Source: JALYYC01 sp039922495 | Lineage (GTDB): Bacteria > Chloroflexota > Dormibacteria > CF-121 | DNA length: 64,000 nt | NCBI GenBank assembly: GCA_039922495.1 | Contig: JBDTEO010000028.1 | Location: 79,248-143,247, forward strand | Reading direction: 5' to 3' | In this document: piece by piece, positions 34,076 through 43,391 of the stretch | Layout of the letters: each line of letters starts with the position of its first letter | How positions within the stretch are numbered: position 1 is the stretch's first letter | Position numbers and translations under genes: made by a program | Notes under the pieces: model-generated | The model's database searches: none | What the model saw: the letters and a program-made list of their open reading frames with translations, nothing else | Told to the model about the DNA's origin: nothing

Positions 34076-35125
34076 ATGCAGTATTCCGTGCGGGCTTATG
34101 CCTCGGGACGCCTCGACCCGCTGATCAGGCATAGCGGTCCGTCGCGGAGGCCCTCCGAATCGCGGACGGTCACCACCGCGCAGGCCACCATCCTCGGACT
34201 CCAGCGCAGCGTGGGCAATCGCGCCCTGGCCGACCTGTTCGCGGTGCAACGCTGCGGGCCCACGCCGTGCGGCTGCAGCCAGGACGAGCGAGACGCTCAC
34301 GCCTCTCCGCCCGATGCCACTAGCGCGCAACGTCAGGAAAAGGAGGATCCGCAGCAAGAGGGGGCCGCGGCGGCGGTGGCCCAACCGATCTTCGGCGCCT
34401 ATCCGGAGGTGACCTACGACGGCCTCGATGCCCTCCAGGACCGGGACGACCCATCTGGCGATACCGCGCAGCTTCAGCGCGATGGGGTCGATGCCGGCGG
34501 CACGCACCCCACCGGGTCGGGGACGAGCTGCACGGTCTTTACCAGCTTCGCCGACTACTTCAAGGGGACAGCCCCGAACTCGCCATTTGCGGCAATGACC
34601 TCATTTAACTTCGTCGTCCGAGCGGGGCGAATCGCCGTTGATCCAGATACCGCGAGCTCCTGGGTCAATCAACGCGTCGTGCCGGTCAACGGCCGGCCGG
34701 CGCAAACCGCCCGCGCGGTGAGCGGCTGTCAAAGCGCGTTCCGCAAGCCCGATATGGCCGAATACACCTACTCCCCGTCGCCGAGCTGTCCGGCCTCGGC
34801 GAGCCTTCGGCAACCGGCGACCGCGACCAACCGCGGTGAGTGCGAAACGGTGATCGGGACGCAGCTTGATACCGAGGACATTGCCGATATGGCGCGCTTG
34901 TTGCGCCACGAGCAGTACCACTTGAACCTCGCCTGCGCGCTCGCGACCCTGGGCAACAACCTGATCGCCCAGGGCACGCCGGTCGCCGACGTGCGCGCGC
35001 AGGTCGTCGCAGCGAGCCGGCGCCTGCAAATCGCCTACGACACCGACACCAATCACGGATGCAATACCGGCCCGCAGGCAACCTGGGAATCGAACATCGA
35101 CAGCGGCAGCATCGCCTTCCCCTGA
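34076..35125 (+). CDS. DUF4157-like protein with GNRA motif and HExxH
   Basis: 349 residues. Near residue 40 ILGLQRSVGNRALADLF is followed by a Cys cluster VQRCGPTPCGCSQDE, a combination typical of DUF4157-type proteins associated with contractile injection systems. A long acidic/Gln-rich linker leads to a C-terminal domain with LLRHEQYHLNLACALA, a zinc-protease HExxH helix, and several Cys. No classical signal peptide. A secreted or injected metalloprotease is plausible but unproven. The repeat protein at 20147 shares the GNRA motif. Confidence 0.7.
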   Translation: MQYSVRAYASGRLDPLIRHSGPSRRPSESRTVTTAQATILGLQRSVGNRALADLFAVQRCGPTPCGCSQDERDAHASPPDATSAQRQEKEDPQQEGAAAAVAQPIFGAYPEVTYDGLDALQDRDDPSGDTAQLQRDGVDAGGTHPTGSGTSCTVFTSFADYFKGTAPNSPFAAMTSFNFVVRAGRIAVDPDTASSWVNQRVVPVNGRPAQTARAVSGCQSAFRKPDMAEYTYSPSPSCPASASLRQPATATNRGECETVIGTQLDTEDIADMARLLRHEQYHLNLACALATLGNNLIAQGTPVADVRAQVVAASRRLQIAYDTDTNHGCNTGPQATWESNIDSGSIAFP

Positions 35126-35131
35126 GACGCC

Positions 35132-35881
35132 TTACGTTCTTTGCTTCGTCTCGACCAATAGCGCTTCGGCCCCCTTCCGACCGGCGCGGACGGTAACCTC
35201 GGCTTCACCGATGATCTTGGCCGCCCCACCCTCGTCGATCGTGCCGCCGCCGCCCGCTGCCCTGAGTTCGGCGTCACCGTGGACCAGGAACAGGTAACCG
35301 TCGAACCCCTGGCGGAAACGATGCGTCGTCGAAACTCCGGAACCCAGCAGCGTCGCGTAGACGGCGGCGTCCTGATGGACCGTCACCGCATCCGGACTAG
35401 CCGGCGCATCCGCACCGCCATACCCGGCCGCCGGGACGACGACCGGCAGGAACCGCCCCTGGCGCGCGGCCTCGGGAAAGCTCTGTTGTTCGACCGACGG
35501 CTCGAGGCCGCGACGCGCCGGAATGATCCACATCTGAATGAAGCGCATCGGCTCGGTTTTCGATCCGTTGCGCTCCGAATGCTGCATCCCCGATCCCAGC
35601 GTCGCCCGTTGGAGCGACCCGGGCGGCAGGATTCCCCCGTTGCCGCGACTGTCCGCGTGCTCGAACGTTCCTTCGGCGACGTAGGTGATGCCCTCGATGT
35701 CGCGGTGGGGGTGCATCGGCCAGGCAGCGCCGGGGATGAGGCGATCATCGTTGAACACCCGCAGATCCCCGAACCAGGTGTTCTCCGGGTCGTTGTAATC
35801 GTCGAAGCTGAAATGCCAATTGGCGGCGAACCACCCACCCTCGACGTGGTGCAGTGAGGCCCGCGCTCGAAGGATCAGCAT
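35132..35881 (-). CDS. pirin family protein (YhhW-like cupin)
   Basis: 249 residues with an N-terminal cupin: FGDLRVFNDDRLIPGAAWP, then MHPHRDIEGITYVAEGTFEH with the metal-binding His pair, and GSGMQHSERNGS with further His/Glu ligands. Some relatives oxidise quercetin; others have no known activity. A second cupin-like half follows with HGDAELRAAGGG. It lies at the end of a convergent pair with the HExxH gene and 13 bp from the ABC permease. Confidence 0.88.
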   Translation of the reverse strand: MLILRARASLHHVEGGWFAANWHFSFDDYNDPENTWFGDLRVFNDDRLIPGAAWPMHPHRDIEGITYVAEGTFEHADSRGNGGILPPGSLQRATLGSGMQHSERNGSKTEPMRFIQMWIIPARRGLEPSVEQQSFPEAARQGRFLPVVVPAAGYGGADAPASPDAVTVHQDAAVYATLLGSGVSTTHRFRQGFDGYLFLVHGDAELRAAGGGGTIDEGGAAKIIGEAEVTVRAGRKGAEALLVETKQRT

Positions 35882-35893
35882 CGGAATTCCGGG

Positions 35894-37120
35894 TTAGGCG
35901 CGACCGGCCGACTGGCGTCCCTGGCGGGCGACGGCATCGACCGTCACGGCAGCGAGGAGCACGCCTCCGGTGACCATGAACTTGATCGCGGCCGACAGCG
36001 CGAGCAGGTCGAGGCCGTTGTTGATCGAGCCAATCACCAGGGCGCCGGTGAGCGCTGACCAGACCGTGCCGCGGCCTCCAAAGAGCGACGTCCCACCGAT
36101 GACCGCCGCCGCGATCGAATTGAGCAGCACGTCGCCGCCACCGGAAGACTGGCTGACCGCGAGAACCCGGGACATGGCGATGATGCCGCCGAAGGCCGCC
36201 AGTGCCCCAGCCAGGGTGAAGACCGAGAGACGAATGCCGGTGACCGAGATCCCGGCCCGTCGGGCCGACTCGGCGTTTCCGCCGACGGCCAGCACGTGGC
36301 GTCCCCAGGGTGTGCGCCGGACGATGTAATCGAAAATCACGACCAGCCCAACCAGGATCAAGGCTGCGACCGGCACCCCGCGGTCCGAGTTGAGGATGAA
36401 GACGGCCACCAGCACGAGGACCGCCGCCATGACGGCTCGAAGCAGCAAGCCGGTGACCGGGCCAACCTCCAGGCCGGCCCTGGCACGCCGGCGGCGGGTG
36501 AGGAGCATGCTCGCAACGTAGGCAACGACCGTCGCGATCGCGACCACCCAGCCCTGCGTCACCGAGAGGAAGTTGCCGGCGAGGGCATCAATCGTTGGGT
36601 CGAACACGTTGATCGTGCCGGTCGTCCCGAGGATCAGGATCAGGGCGCCCTCCCAGGCCAGCAATCCGGCGAGCGTCACCACAAAGGAGGGAATTTTGAA
36701 GCGGGTGAACCAGAATCCCTGGAGGAACCCGATCACGGTCCCGGTCACAATGCCGGCCGCCAACGATGGGATCGCCGGCACGCCGTGCTTGACGTTGAGG
36801 ACAGCGACGACACCGGCCCCGAGACCGCTGACGGATCCGACTGAAAGATCGATTTCGCCCAGCAAGAGGACGAGCACGATGCCGATCGAGATGACCCCGA
36901 TGTCGGCAATCTGCACCATCAGGTTGGTCAGGTTGCGCGGGCTGAGGAAGTTGGGGTTGAGAATCTGGAAGATGGTCCAGATCAGGATCAGGGCGACGAT
37001 GACCGGGACCGATCCGATCTCGCCTTGCGTGACCCGGCGCCAGAGGCGGTCGAATCCACTGGCCCGATCGGCCTCGACCGCCGGCGGGACGACCGCGGGG
37101 GGCGCCGTTTCGCTCGCCAT
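35894..37120 (-). CDS. sugar ABC transporter permease (XylH/RbsC family)
   Basis: 408 residues, about ten membrane helices. The conserved EIDLSVGSVSGLGAGVVAVL segment and the later AVGGNAESARRAGISV and GRGTVWSALTGALVIGSINN are typical of BPD_transp_2 permeases for monosaccharides. The start overlaps or abuts the ATPase gene stop. With the ATPase and binding protein upstream it forms a complete importer for a pentose or similar sugar. Confidence 0.92.
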   Translation of the reverse strand: MASETAPPAVVPPAVEADRASGFDRLWRRVTQGEIGSVPVIVALILIWTIFQILNPNFLSPRNLTNLMVQIADIGVISIGIVLVLLLGEIDLSVGSVSGLGAGVVAVLNVKHGVPAIPSLAAGIVTGTVIGFLQGFWFTRFKIPSFVVTLAGLLAWEGALILILGTTGTINVFDPTIDALAGNFLSVTQGWVVAIATVVAYVASMLLTRRRRARAGLEVGPVTGLLLRAVMAAVLVLVAVFILNSDRGVPVAALILVGLVVIFDYIVRRTPWGRHVLAVGGNAESARRAGISVTGIRLSVFTLAGALAAFGGIIAMSRVLAVSQSSGGGDVLLNSIAAAVIGGTSLFGGRGTVWSALTGALVIGSINNGLDLLALSAAIKFMVTGGVLLAAVTVDAVARQGRQSAGRA

Positions 37121-37978
37121 CTAGGCCTTGGCCGTTGGTTCGGCCGGTTGCTTGAGGCCGGTGATCGCGGCCACCACCTCTTCCCGACTGACGTCTTTGC
37201 GCACGAAGTCGCCGCCATTACGCCCGAGATAGAGCACCACGATACGGTCGGCGACCTCGAAGACGTCGACCAGGTTATGGCTGATGACGATCACGGCGTG
37301 GCCCTGTTGCTTCAGCCGGAGAATCAGGTCGAGGACCTGCTTGGTCTGCGCGACGCCAAGCGCCGCAGTGGGCTCGTCGAGCATCACCAGCTTGGCCGAC
37401 CACATGACCGACCGGGCGACCGCCACCGATTGGCGCTGGCCACCGGAGAGTGAGGCAACAACCAGTCGCGGGCTCTGCAGGGTGGTTACGTTGAGGTCCT
37501 TGAGCACCTCCCGCGCCCGCTTTTCCATCTGTTCCTCGCTCAGCGAGGGCAACGGATTGCCGGTCTCCTCGCGACCCATGTAGAGGTTGGCCACGACATC
37601 GAGGTTGTCGGCCAGGGCGAGGTCCTGGTAGACGGTCGAGATGCCGAGCGCCGCCGGGTCGCGCGGGCCGGTGAAATGCACCGGATTGCCTTCAAAGAGA
37701 ATCGCGCCCTTGTCCGGGAGATTGATGCCGGCGATCGTTTTGACCAGCGTCGACTTGCCGGCGCCGTTGTCGCCGACGAGCGCCATGACCTCGCCCGCGT
37801 AGACCTTCAGGTTGACATCGGTGAGGGCATGAACCGCGCCGAAGCGTTTGGTGATCCCCCGCAGTTCCAGGAGCGGAATGCGCGCCGGCCCCTCGGGCCG
37901 GCGCGCGCTATCTCGATTTTCCTCGGTGCCCCGATCCGATTCAGGGCCCTGGGTCACTGGAGTCCGGCCGCCTTGCAC
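37121..37978 (-). CDS. sugar ABC transporter ATP-binding protein, single cassette
   Basis: 285 residues with one ABC cassette: Walker A GDNGAGKSTLVKTI, signature LSGGQRQSVAVAR, Walker B KLVMLDEPTAAL and the H-loop VIVISHNL. Most ribose/xylose importers use a double cassette of about 500 residues; this single-cassette form resembles FrcA of fructose importers. It starts inside the 3' end of the binding protein gene, so the first about 7 codons may not be used (GTG 37957 is an alternative). Confidence 0.92.
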   Translation of the reverse strand: MQGGRTPVTQGPESDRGTEENRDSARRPEGPARIPLLELRGITKRFGAVHALTDVNLKVYAGEVMALVGDNGAGKSTLVKTIAGINLPDKGAILFEGNPVHFTGPRDPAALGISTVYQDLALADNLDVVANLYMGREETGNPLPSLSEEQMEKRAREVLKDLNVTTLQSPRLVVASLSGGQRQSVAVARSVMWSAKLVMLDEPTAALGVAQTKQVLDLILRLKQQGHAVIVISHNLVDVFEVADRIVVLYLGRNGGDFVRKDVSREEVVAAITGLKQPAEPTAKA

Positions 37979-39033
37979 GCCGCCGCGAAATCCGCGGTGC
38001 AGATGTCGGTGACGGTCCAGAAGTTGTCCTTGATGACCGTGTCCTTGATGTTCGTCTTGTCCACGGCGACCGGGGTCAAGAGGATCGACGGAATGTCGGC
38101 CGCCTTGTTGTTGGTCGTCTTGCCGTTGGTCATACTGCTCGGCACACTCTTGCCGGTTGCCAGATCGCAGGCCAGATCGGCTGCCTGCTGGGCTTCGGGA
38201 ACGATCGCCTTGTAGACCGTCATCGTCTGGGTTCCGGCAACGATGCGCTGGATCGCGGCCAGCTCGGCATCCTGCCCGGTGATCGGGGGCAACGGATTCA
38301 GACCGGCGGACTTCATGGCCGCGATCGCGCCGCCGGCGGTCCCATCGTTAGCGGCGAGGACGCCGTCGACCTTGTTGTTCAGCGCGGTCAGCGCCTGTTG
38401 CATTTCCTTCTGCGCGTTGTCCGCGCTCCATTGCGGCGTGTCATATTCCTTGACGATTTTGGTCGTGCTGTCGAGCACCGAGTGCGCGCCCTGCTTGAAC
38501 AGGGTGGCGTTATTGTCCGTCGGATCGCCGTTGATCATCACAACCTGGGCGTTCTGCTTGCCGTTCAAGGCTTTCAGCAGCGCGTTACCCTGGAGCTTGC
38601 CGACGCCGGCGTTGTCGAACGAGATGTAGTAATCGACCTTCGCGTTCAAGATGAGACGGTCATAGGAGATGACCGGCACCTTGGCGGCCGTGGCCTTCTG
38701 CGCAATCGCGGCGGCCGCGGCGCCGTCGACCGGATCGAGCACCATCACGTTGGCACCGTTCGTCAACGCGGCGTCAGCCTGGCTCTGCTGCGCGGACGAA
38801 TCCTGGTTGGCGTTGCTGTAGATGATCGTGGCGCCGCACTGCTTCTTCACCTGAGCCTCGAAAAGCGGGCGGTCCTTGCTCTCGTACCGGGCGGTCTTGG
38901 TCTCCGGGAGGAGCAGCGCGATTTTCTTCGAACTGCCGCTGCTACCGCCACCCGACGGGGTGCTCGTTCCACACGCCGCCAGCACCATGACGGCGGTGCC
39001 GACGATCACAAGCGTTTTGACAGAACTACTCAC
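37954..39033 (-). CDS. sugar ABC transporter substrate-binding lipoprotein
   Basis: 359 residues. The lipoprotein signal VMVLAACGTST is followed by a Gly/Ser linker and a periplasmic-binding-protein type I fold (KIALLLPETKTARYESKDRP, MVLDPVDGAAAAAIAQKA, VPVISYDRLILN, YYISFDNAGVG), closest to XylF/ChvE-type proteins. GTG 39033 is preceded by GGAGGG. It is the first gene of the three-gene importer. Confidence 0.92.
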   Translation of the reverse strand: MSSSVKTLVIVGTAVMVLAACGTSTPSGGGSSGSSKKIALLLPETKTARYESKDRPLFEAQVKKQCGATIIYSNANQDSSAQQSQADAALTNGANVMVLDPVDGAAAAAIAQKATAAKVPVISYDRLILNAKVDYYISFDNAGVGKLQGNALLKALNGKQNAQVVMINGDPTDNNATLFKQGAHSVLDSTTKIVKEYDTPQWSADNAQKEMQQALTALNNKVDGVLAANDGTAGGAIAAMKSAGLNPLPPITGQDAELAAIQRIVAGTQTMTVYKAIVPEAQQAADLACDLATGKSVPSSMTNGKTTNNKAADIPSILLTPVAVDKTNIKDTVIKDNFWTVTDICTADFAAACKAAGLQ

Positions 39034-39164
39034 TGGTTACCCTCCTCGAATTTTCGGCCTGGTCGGTCGGTCGCTGGGCCGTCCTTTGAATACGGAGCAT
39101 ACGCTATAAGAAGTCCTAATAATCCCTTATCGGAGCGGCTCTTCTGCGCCTCGACCAGGGCGGA

Positions 39165-39191
39165 AAGGGCCGGCTCTGAGAGCCGGCCCTT
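39165..39191. terminator. strong hairpin AAGGGCCGGCTC/GAGCCGGCCCTT
   Basis: A perfect 12-bp stem with a three-base loop. On the minus strand it ends in TTT and lies about 30 bp after the stop of the LPQTG remnant, so it fits as that gene's terminator; on the plus strand CGTATTTT follows. Confidence 0.7.
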
Positions 39192-39222
39192 CGTATTTTG
39201 GTGACGAAAAGTCTGCCCTTGC

Positions 39223-39333
39223 TTATGCGCTCCGGCGTCGGAGGGCGATAGCGGATATGCCGGTCAGCGCCAGCAGACCACCGAGCAGGAGCCCAAGCGG
39301 GGCGCCACCGCCGGTCTGGGGGAGCTGGGCCTA
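39223..39333 (-). pseudogene. C-terminal LPXTG sorting-signal remnant
   Basis: On the minus strand AQLPQTGGGAPLG is followed by LLLGGLLALTGISAIALRRRSA and a stop at 39223. This is a textbook cell-wall sorting signal: LPxTG, hydrophobic helix, basic tail. Just upstream the frame has TAG after IVKPGAK, which also looks like linker sequence, and no long ORF precedes it. The body of the surface protein is gone or interrupted. Confidence 0.6.
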
Positions 39334-39394
39334 TTTTGCACCTGGCTTAACGATCCGTGCCTCAGAGCGTAACCTGGGCCCGTAAAGTCAGCCA

Positions 39395-40234
39395 GTGCGC
39401 TCGCCCGGCAAAATTGGCAGAACGGCATTGTTTGCCGTAGCGGTTCTCGTCGCGATCCTGGTGCCGCAGGCGATTTCGTCCGCGTTCCTCGCGGCCAACC
39501 TGAAATTCACGCCCGCGATCCCATGGTCCGCTGCAGTGCTCGCCGTGATCCTTTGGGCCCTGTGGATCTTCGCAGACGGCAGGTTCGGGCCCCAATCGAC
39601 GGCTACCGCACGCCATCGGTACCTGCGCGCGAATCCGGTGCCCGGACGGACTTGGGCCTGGTCCATAACCGCCGGTCTGCTGGCGCTGGGCGCTCTGATC
39701 GCACTCTGGCTTGTTCTGCCGGCGCCGGCCGCCCGCCTGCCTGACTACTCCAAATATCCGGTGATCACCGTCGCCGTGGCCCTGGTCGCTGCCAGCGTGC
39801 TCGGCGCCGTCGTTGAAGAGGCCGGGCTGCGGGGTTACCTGTTCACCAGGCTCGGGGAACTGGTTCCACCACCACTCGCGATCCTGCTGGTGTCGGTCCT
39901 GATATCCCCCGGACACGGTCTGACGCAGGGCTTCGCGCTGCCTGTCCTGGCCTGGTATCTCCTTGCCGACATCGTCTTCGGGGTGATGTCGTGGCTGTCC
40001 CGCTCGATCCTGCCGGGGATCGTGGTGCATGGCCTCGGCCTGCTGATCTTCTTCACGCTGATCTGGCCAACCGATCACGTCCGGGCCAGCTCACCGCTGG
40101 CACCATCGGTCGCGGCGTTCTGGATTGCCCTGGCCGTCATGGTTCTGCTGGCTCTGCTCTCGCTCCGTTCATTCCGTCAGCTGGGGCGAGCCACGTCGAG
40201 CGTCGACGCCCCTTCCTTACTACCGCGAAGCTGA
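39395..40234 (+). CDS. CPBP family intramembrane metalloprotease
   Basis: 279 residues with about eight membrane helices. The CAAX/Abi motifs are VVEEAGLRGYLFTRL (EExxxR), SPGHGLTQGFALP (conserved His) and ILPGIVVHGLGLLI (second His). Such proteins process or cleave membrane substrates; some protect against bacteriocins. The 3' end overlaps the convergent thrB by 58 bp, an unusually long tail overlap. Confidence 0.82.
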   Translation: MRSPGKIGRTALFAVAVLVAILVPQAISSAFLAANLKFTPAIPWSAAVLAVILWALWIFADGRFGPQSTATARHRYLRANPVPGRTWAWSITAGLLALGALIALWLVLPAPAARLPDYSKYPVITVAVALVAASVLGAVVEEAGLRGYLFTRLGELVPPPLAILLVSVLISPGHGLTQGFALPVLAWYLLADIVFGVMSWLSRSILPGIVVHGLGLLIFFTLIWPTDHVRASSPLAPSVAAFWIALAVMVLLALLSLRSFRQLGRATSSVDAPSLLPRS

Positions 40235-41094
40235 AGCGTTCGTCCCGCCAGGTGATACTCGTCGGCCACCCCGCGCATGGCCTTGCCGATCGGCTCGAGC
40301 TGCCTGTCCGCGATGGCGATGACGCTTCCGCCGGCTCCGCTTAACGCGGCCCCCAGCGCCCCCGCTTGTCGTGCAGCAGCCATCATGTCGTTGAGGTACG
40401 GATAGGCGCGCGACCGCCCCGGTTGGTGCAGCCGGTCTTCCATCGCTCCGGCCAACATGGCGCGATTCGAGGTCTTCACGGCGACCACCCACTCCGCCAC
40501 CCGACCCAGGTTGTGCACGACATCCGCTCGTGGCACCCGCGCTGGGACCAGCCGGCGACCCTCTTCCGTCGGTGACACCTCCGATGGGATAAAGAGCACC
40601 GCCCGCCAGCGCGCCGGCCAGTCGAGCCGATGCACCCGGGAACCGTCTTCCCCCGAGGCCACAACGCAGAACCCACCGAAGATCGCCGCCGCGAGGTTGT
40701 CGCCATGGCCTTCGAGGGGCAACCCGAGGTCGAGGATTCGCTGGGGAGGCATTCGCAGGCCTCGAAGCTTGGCGCCGATCGTGATGCCGGCGACGATCGC
40801 GGCGGCACTGCTTCCCAGCCCGCGCCCGATCGGGATGGCGTTGCGCACCTCGAGCGTCAATCCGCGCAACGGCCGGTCCCATCGGGCGAACGGTTCCTGG
40901 GCCGCCCGGACAATCAGGTTGCGTGAGCCGAGCGGGATGTCGGCTCCCCCCTCCCCTTCCCATCGGATGATCGAGCGGCTCGTCTCCTCGGCTCGCACCT
41001 CGAGGGGCAGGTCGAGGGCCAGGGCGAGGACGTCGAAGCCGGGACCCAGGTTCGCCGAGGAGGCAGGGACCCTGACGCCGGCCCGGCGCGCCAT
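40177..41094 (-). CDS. thrB: homoserine kinase
   Basis: GHMP kinase of 305 residues making O-phosphohomoserine. Features: VRVPASSANLGPGFDVLALA at the N-terminus, the ATP loop PIGRGLGSSAAAIVAG, and GAALSGAGGSVIAI near the C-terminus. ATG 41094 shares its A with the lysC stop (TAATG), so the two are coupled. Its product feeds both threonine synthases of the window. Confidence 0.95.
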   Translation of the reverse strand: MARRAGVRVPASSANLGPGFDVLALALDLPLEVRAEETSRSIIRWEGEGGADIPLGSRNLIVRAAQEPFARWDRPLRGLTLEVRNAIPIGRGLGSSAAAIVAGITIGAKLRGLRMPPQRILDLGLPLEGHGDNLAAAIFGGFCVVASGEDGSRVHRLDWPARWRAVLFIPSEVSPTEEGRRLVPARVPRADVVHNLGRVAEWVVAVKTSNRAMLAGAMEDRLHQPGRSRAYPYLNDMMAAARQAGALGAALSGAGGSVIAIADRQLEPIGKAMRGVADEYHLAGRTLQLRGSKEGASTLDVARPS

Positions 41095-42335
41095 TACAAC
41101 TTGAAAGCCTGGTGCAGCACCCGGACGGCATCGGTCACCCGGTCGGCCTTGATGATGCAGGTGATCCGGATCTCCGAGGTCGAGATCATCTCGATGTTGA
41201 TCGCGTTTTTCGCCAGCGTCTCGAACATGGTCGCCGCCACGCCCGGTTGCCCGCGAATGCCGCTCCCCACCACCGAGACCTTGGCCAATCCGTCTTCTGA
41301 CAGGACTGTTCGGGCCCCGATGGCCTGCGCCACGCCGTCCAGGATTTGCTTGGCGCGCGTGCCGTCTTCGGTCGAGACGGTGAACGACATGTCGGTCGCC
41401 CCCTCGTGGCTGGCGGTCTGCACGATCACGTCGGCCGCGATATCCGCCTCGGCCAGCGGCATAAAGATCGCGGCGGCGATCCCCGGCCGGTCGGGGACGC
41501 CGACCACGGAGAACCGGGCGACCCGCTCTTCGTGGGCGATCCCCCGGACGCGGTTTCGATCCTCCACGATCGCCTCATTGGAACAAATCACCGTTCCGGC
41601 ATCCGCGCGCGAGCTGGAGCGGACGTGCAACTCCAGGCCAAACGCTTCGGCGATCTCCACCGCGCGGGGGTGCATCACCCGCGCGCCGACACTGGCCAGT
41701 TCCAGCATCTCGGTGTAGGCGATCCGCGCTAACAGTCGGGCCTCGGGCACAAAGCGCGGATCTGCGGTGTAGATCCCCCTCACGTCGGTGAAGATCTCGC
41801 AACGCTGCGCCTTGAGGGCCACCGCCAGGGCCACCGCGGTGGTATCCGATCCGCCCCGGCCCAGGGTGGTGACCTCCATCTCCTCGCCGATCCCCTGGAA
41901 TCCGGCAACGACGACCACGCGGCCCTGGCCAATTTCCGCCTCGACCCGCTCCGGCGCAAGACCGAGGATTCGGGCCCGGGCGTGCCGCCGGTCGGTGCGG
42001 ATCCCGGCCTGGAAGCCGAGCAGGGAAACCGCCGGGATGTCCAGATCATTCAAAGCCATAGACATCAGGGGCGCGGAGACCCCTTCGCCGGTCGAGAGCA
42101 GCAGGTCCAGCTCGCGAGCCGCGGGGTCCTTCGCGACGCGGGACGCCAGCGTCAGCAGCCGGTCGGTCGTGTCCCCCATCGCGCTGACCACGACCACCAC
42201 GGCATAGCCGGCGCGCCGGCTGGCCGCGATCCGCAGCGCCGCGCGCTTGATCCGAAAGGCGGTGCTGAGCGAACTGCCGCCGAACTTCTGGACCAGGACC
42301 GGGCGTGCGGTGGCGTCAGCTGGCGCGCTCGACAT
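41094..42335 (-). CDS. lysC: aspartate kinase
   Basis: 413 residues. The catalytic domain has VQKFGGSSLSTAFRIKRAA, TTLGRGGSDTTAVALA and ARVMHPRAVEIAE. The C-terminus carries two ACT domains for feedback control (VVGVPDRPGIAAAIF, and SVVGSGIRGQPGVAATMFE). This is the monofunctional form without a fused homoserine dehydrogenase. The start lies 20 bp inside the asd gene end. Confidence 0.95.
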   Translation of the reverse strand: MSSAPADATARPVLVQKFGGSSLSTAFRIKRAALRIAASRRAGYAVVVVVSAMGDTTDRLLTLASRVAKDPAARELDLLLSTGEGVSAPLMSMALNDLDIPAVSLLGFQAGIRTDRRHARARILGLAPERVEAEIGQGRVVVVAGFQGIGEEMEVTTLGRGGSDTTAVALAVALKAQRCEIFTDVRGIYTADPRFVPEARLLARIAYTEMLELASVGARVMHPRAVEIAEAFGLELHVRSSSRADAGTVICSNEAIVEDRNRVRGIAHEERVARFSVVGVPDRPGIAAAIFMPLAEADIAADVIVQTASHEGATDMSFTVSTEDGTRAKQILDGVAQAIGARTVLSEDGLAKVSVVGSGIRGQPGVAATMFETLAKNAINIEMISTSEIRITCIIKADRVTDAVRVLHQAFKL

Positions 42336-43389
42336 ACCCCTCGCGTGTCAGCCATTCAGCGACCAGCACCGCCCCCTTCCCTGCGCCCAGCTTGGTGTTA
42401 TGCGAGAGGACAACGTACTTCACGCCTTTCAGCGCCGGCTCCTCGCGCAAGCGGCCCACGGTGACCGTCATGCCATGACCGGCGTCGCGATCCCGCCTTG
42501 GTTGCGGCCGGAAGGGATCAGGATCGACTACGAGCAGGCGGTCGGGTGCCGAGGGCAACCCCTTCAAGCCGTCGGTCGCGAAGCGATTCATCGCGTTGGT
42601 CGCCGCCGCCACGTCGCAGGGGCGCTCGGTTCCGACATAGACCGCCTCCGTGTGGCCGTGCAGGACGTTGACCCGGGTGCAGGTGCAGGAGAGGGCAAAG
42701 GTGGCCGGTTCGCTCCAGGGCCCGAGGATCTTGCGCGTCTCGCGTTCGACCTTCTCTTCCTCGTCGGGGATGTAGGGGATGACGTTGTCGATCACATCGA
42801 GGGCGAGGACACCGCCGTGGCGGCCCGCACCCGAGACCGCCTGCATCGAGGTCATCATTACGGTGCGCAGCCCGAAGGCGTCCTGCAGCGGCTTCAGCGA
42901 GACCGCCAATCCGGTGGTGGTGCAGTTCGGAATCGGTGCGATGAACCCGCGCCAGCCGCGCTGCCGGCGCTGCTCGTGGATTGCTTCTGCGTGGGCGTCA
43001 TTGATCCCCGGAACCAGGATCGGGACATCGGGCTCGTATCGGAACGCCGATGCCGTGCTGAAGACGGGGATGTTGGCGGCGAAGCGCGGCTCCCACTCGA
43101 GCGCGACCTCCCTGGAGACCGCGCTGAAGAGCAGGTCGAGCGGGCGCGTCAGCAGGTCCTCGGCCACAAGGCAGGGCAGCTCGAGGACGGAGGGATCCGG
43201 CGGGCCGTCCGCGAACCACCGGCTGGCGCCCGAGGGCTCTCGCAGCGCGTCACCAAACGTCTTGCCCGACGAGGCCGGCGACCCGGCAACGGCCTCAACC
43301 GTAAACCACGGATGGCGTTGCAGGGCGGCCAGCACCTGCTGGCCGGCCAACCCGGTGGCGCCCAGGACCCCCGCGCGCAGCGTCTCCAT
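42316..43389 (-). CDS. asd: aspartate-semialdehyde dehydrogenase
   Basis: 357 residues. Reduces aspartyl phosphate to the semialdehyde. N-terminal GVLGATGLAGQQVLAAL binds NADP. The active-site Cys is in PIPNCTTTGLAVSL near residue 150, and the His segment is VNVLHGHTEAVYV. The sequence is of the archaeal/fungal-like Asd type. ATG 43389 starts at the Rossmann fold; an upstream frame extension overlaps lysE and is not used. Confidence 0.95.
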   Translation of the reverse strand: METLRAGVLGATGLAGQQVLAALQRHPWFTVEAVAGSPASSGKTFGDALREPSGASRWFADGPPDPSVLELPCLVAEDLLTRPLDLLFSAVSREVALEWEPRFAANIPVFSTASAFRYEPDVPILVPGINDAHAEAIHEQRRQRGWRGFIAPIPNCTTTGLAVSLKPLQDAFGLRTVMMTSMQAVSGAGRHGGVLALDVIDNVIPYIPDEEEKVERETRKILGPWSEPATFALSCTCTRVNVLHGHTEAVYVGTERPCDVAAATNAMNRFATDGLKGLPSAPDRLLVVDPDPFRPQPRRDRDAGHGMTVTVGRLREEPALKGVKYVVLSHNTKLGAGKGAVLVAEWLTREGYVERAS

Positions 43390-43391
43390 CG

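Noticed and set aside
39331..39336. TAG before AQLPQTGG as a recoded (pyrrolysine) codon
   Set aside because: No long ORF precedes it and no Pyl machinery is visible; gene decay is simpler.
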